Shown: positions 5,643 to 6,868 of the stretch, one piece after another
Layout of the letters: every line of letters begins with the position of its first letter
Position numbering within the stretch: position 1 is the first letter of the stretch
Assembly (NCBI GenBank): GCA_017625275.1
Contig: JAGALI010000067.1
Coordinates: 1-6,868, forward strand
Reading direction: 5' to 3'
Length of the DNA: 6,868 nucleotides
Origin: Clostridia bacterium
Lineage (GTDB): Bacteria > Bacillota > Clostridia > Oscillospirales > CAG-272
Made by a program: the position numbers and the translations under genes
The notes under the pieces: model-generated
The model's input: only the letters and a program-made list of their open reading frames with translations
What the model was told of the DNA's origin: nothing
Database searches by the model: none

Positions 5643-6437
5643 GTGAAAATTTATGCAGATATGCTATTTGCAATAAATTTCAGTATGGATTTAATATCAC
5701 TCTTTATTTGTGCATCAATAGTCCATAAAAGGGTACATAAAAAAAGAGTCCTTGCCTCAGCAGTTATTGGTGGGATTTATGGAGTCATAGAGGTAATAAT
5801 GCCTTCAAATGCAATAGCTTCCGCCTTTTTAGGAGTTAGTGTTGCGTTTTTGATGTGCTTTATATCATTTTATCAAGGAAGCATAAAGCGCCTTATAGGC
5901 ATGTACATTTTGTACTGGGGGTGCAGTGCGTGTCTTGGTGGAATTATGAGTGTTTTATATTCGTTTTTGAACAAGCTACTTGCAGAATACATAGAAAACT
6001 ATTCGTACACTCAGGCGTATACGGGAGCAAGATTTTTTGTAATTGCGTCTCTAGCAGTGATATTATCGATAATTTTGGGGCGCTTCTTTTCGAGAGAAAA
6101 GGAAATAATTGAGGTGGAAATAATTGCTCAAGTAAATACAAAAACCTTTGAAGCTAAAGGGATATGCGACTCTGGAAATTTGTTGAGAGAGCCGATTTCT
6201 GGAAAAAGCGTAATTTTAGTTTCGGAAAAAAGCCAAATAGGACAAGAGATAAACAAAATAGCAGATGTTTTTAAACGCTATATACCATACAACAGTGTTG
6301 GTGGTGGAGGAATATTAAAGGGAGTTTTACCAAAATCTATAAAAATCAATGGCACAGAAAGGTCTGCAATAATAGCACCAGTATCACAAAAGGATTTTGC
6401 AGGCTATGAGGCGTGCGTTCCAATATCACTTGTTTAA
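5643..6437 (+). CDS. spoIIGA: SpoIIGA, sporulation aspartic protease that activates pro-sigma-E
   Basis: This encodes 264 residues, somewhat shorter than the 309 of the Bacillus subtilis protein. The N-terminal half has about five membrane helices (near 7-27, 37-53, 58-77, 83-106 and 130-147). The C-terminal cytoplasmic domain carries the catalytic motif CDSGN with Asp176 (175-179), the downstream RYIPYNSVGGGG (212-223), and the LREPISGKSVILV segment typical of the family. The protease dimerises in the septal membrane and removes the N-terminal pro-sequence of sigma-E, whose gene follows 14 nt downstream. The start is GTG 5643, chosen because AAAGGAG (5630-5636) lies 6 nt upstream and the product begins MKIYADMLFAINF as in homologues. 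The upstream-overlapping ATG at 5641 is in another frame and hits TGA at once, so the real start is the GTG. Confidence 0.96.
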   Translation: MKIYADMLFAINFSMDLISLFICASIVHKRVHKKRVLASAVIGGIYGVIEVIMPSNAIASAFLGVSVAFLMCFISFYQGSIKRLIGMYILYWGCSACLGGIMSVLYSFLNKLLAEYIENYSYTQAYTGARFFVIASLAVILSIILGRFFSREKEIIEVEIIAQVNTKTFEAKGICDSGNLLREPISGKSVILVSEKSQIGQEINKIADVFKRYIPYNSVGGGGILKGVLPKSIKINGTERSAIIAPVSQKDFAGYEACVPISLV

Positions 6438-6451
6438 TTTTGGAGGGAAAA

Positions 6452-6868
6452 ATGAAGCTTTTGCAGAAAATAAAGAGTTTATTATTTAGGCTCTTTCCAA
6501 AAAAAGAAATATTTTATATAAATGGTCCTGAAACACTACCTCCGCCCCTTGATCCAGAGATTGAAGCGGAAATAATAGCCGAAATGGAGACCGATCCCCA
6601 AAAATCTTCTATATTGATAGAGCATAATCTAAGGTTGGTTGTATACATTGCAAAAAAATTCGAAAGCACAGGGGTTGGGCTTGAGGATTTGATATCAATT
6701 GGTACTATTGGACTTGTCAAATCAATTCATACATACAAGGCTGATAAAAATATAAAGCTTGCCACATACGCCTCAAGATGTATAGAAAACGAAATTTTGA
6801 TGTACATAAGGAAAAGTAGTAATAAGCACGCAGAAATATCCATTTATGAGCCTCTAAACACCGACTGG
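6452..6868 (+). CDS. sigE: RNA polymerase sporulation sigma-E precursor, N-terminal part (runs off the right edge)
   Basis: The frame is open for 139 codons to the window's end; the full protein is usually about 240 residues. It starts with an amphipathic basic pro-sequence (MKLLQKIKSLLFRLFPKKE) followed by EIFYINGPETLPPPL, aligned with the known cleavage region of Bacillus pro-sigma-E (EVYYIGGSEALPPPL). Region 2 is clear: NLRLVVYIAKKFE (59-71), GLEDLISIGTIGLVKSI (76-92) and KLATYASRCIENEILMYIRK (102-121), then EISIYEPLNTDW (128-139). It directs early mother-cell transcription, including spoIIIA in known species, after SpoIIGA removes the pro-sequence. The ribosome site GGAGGG (6442-6447) is strong. 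It is co-transcribed with spoIIGA, 14 nt upstream. Confidence 0.97.
   Translation, partial: MKLLQKIKSLLFRLFPKKEIFYINGPETLPPPLDPEIEAEIIAEMETDPQKSSILIEHNLRLVVYIAKKFESTGVGLEDLISIGTIGLVKSIHTYKADKNIKLATYASRCIENEILMYIRKSSNKHAEISIYEPLNTDW

Noticed and set aside
5855..6141. Alternative frames within spoIIGA on both strands
   Set aside because: spoIIGA is intact and conserved through this region; the alternatives look like frame-shadow translations.
6514..6720. Minus-strand open frame antisense to sigE
   Set aside because: It lies opposite conserved sigma region 2 and has a low-complexity serine-glycine-rich translation typical of antisense shadows.

Overview
The window is AT-rich chromosomal DNA from an endospore-forming member of the Clostridia. 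This follows from two hallmark sporulation loci: the 5' part of the spoIIIA operon (minus strand, left) and the spoIIGA-sigE pair (plus strand, right). Shine-Dalgarno sites are Bacillota-like and intrinsic terminators are clear. The genus cannot be fixed from sequence alone; an uncultured gut-type Oscillospiraceae or a relative is plausible.

Layout. Positions 1-2201 hold spoIIIAA-AB-AC-AD-AE on the minus strand, in the canonical order and very tightly packed (4-nt overlap, 9-nt, 1-nt and 2-nt gaps); spoIIIAE runs off the left edge. A strong intrinsic terminator at 2242-2282 separates the operon from a small membrane-anchored DUF4830-type protein (2300-2797, minus). Divergent from that is a plus-strand gene (2872-3504) for a response-regulator-like protein with an OmpR/PhoB-type winged helix and a receiver domain that has lost its phosphoacceptor. 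A hairpin at 3505-3541 ends this gene and probably also the convergent ABC half-exporter gene (3541-5430, minus). The 212-bp divergent region 5431-5642 carries a good sigma-A promoter for the ABC gene flanked by a 16-nt direct repeat, and, for spoIIGA, a TATAAT -10 without a -35 preceded by two inverted Spo0A-box-like sites. spoIIGA (5643-6437) and sigE (6452 to beyond the right edge) follow as an operon.

How it works together. In known endospore formers Spo0A~P activates spoIIGA-sigE. SpoIIGA is a membrane aspartic protease that cleaves the pro-sequence of sigma-E, and sigma-E in the mother cell transcribes spoIIIA, whose products build the SpoIIIA-SpoIIQ channel to the forespore. Here the activator locus and a principal target operon lie about 3.4 kb apart. 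Three non-canonical genes sit between them (DUF4830 protein, degenerate regulator, ABC exporter). Whether these belong to sporulation is not shown by the sequence; they are the least explained part of the window. No mobile elements, RNA genes or CRISPR arrays were seen, and no gene-free stretch exceeds about 212 bp.
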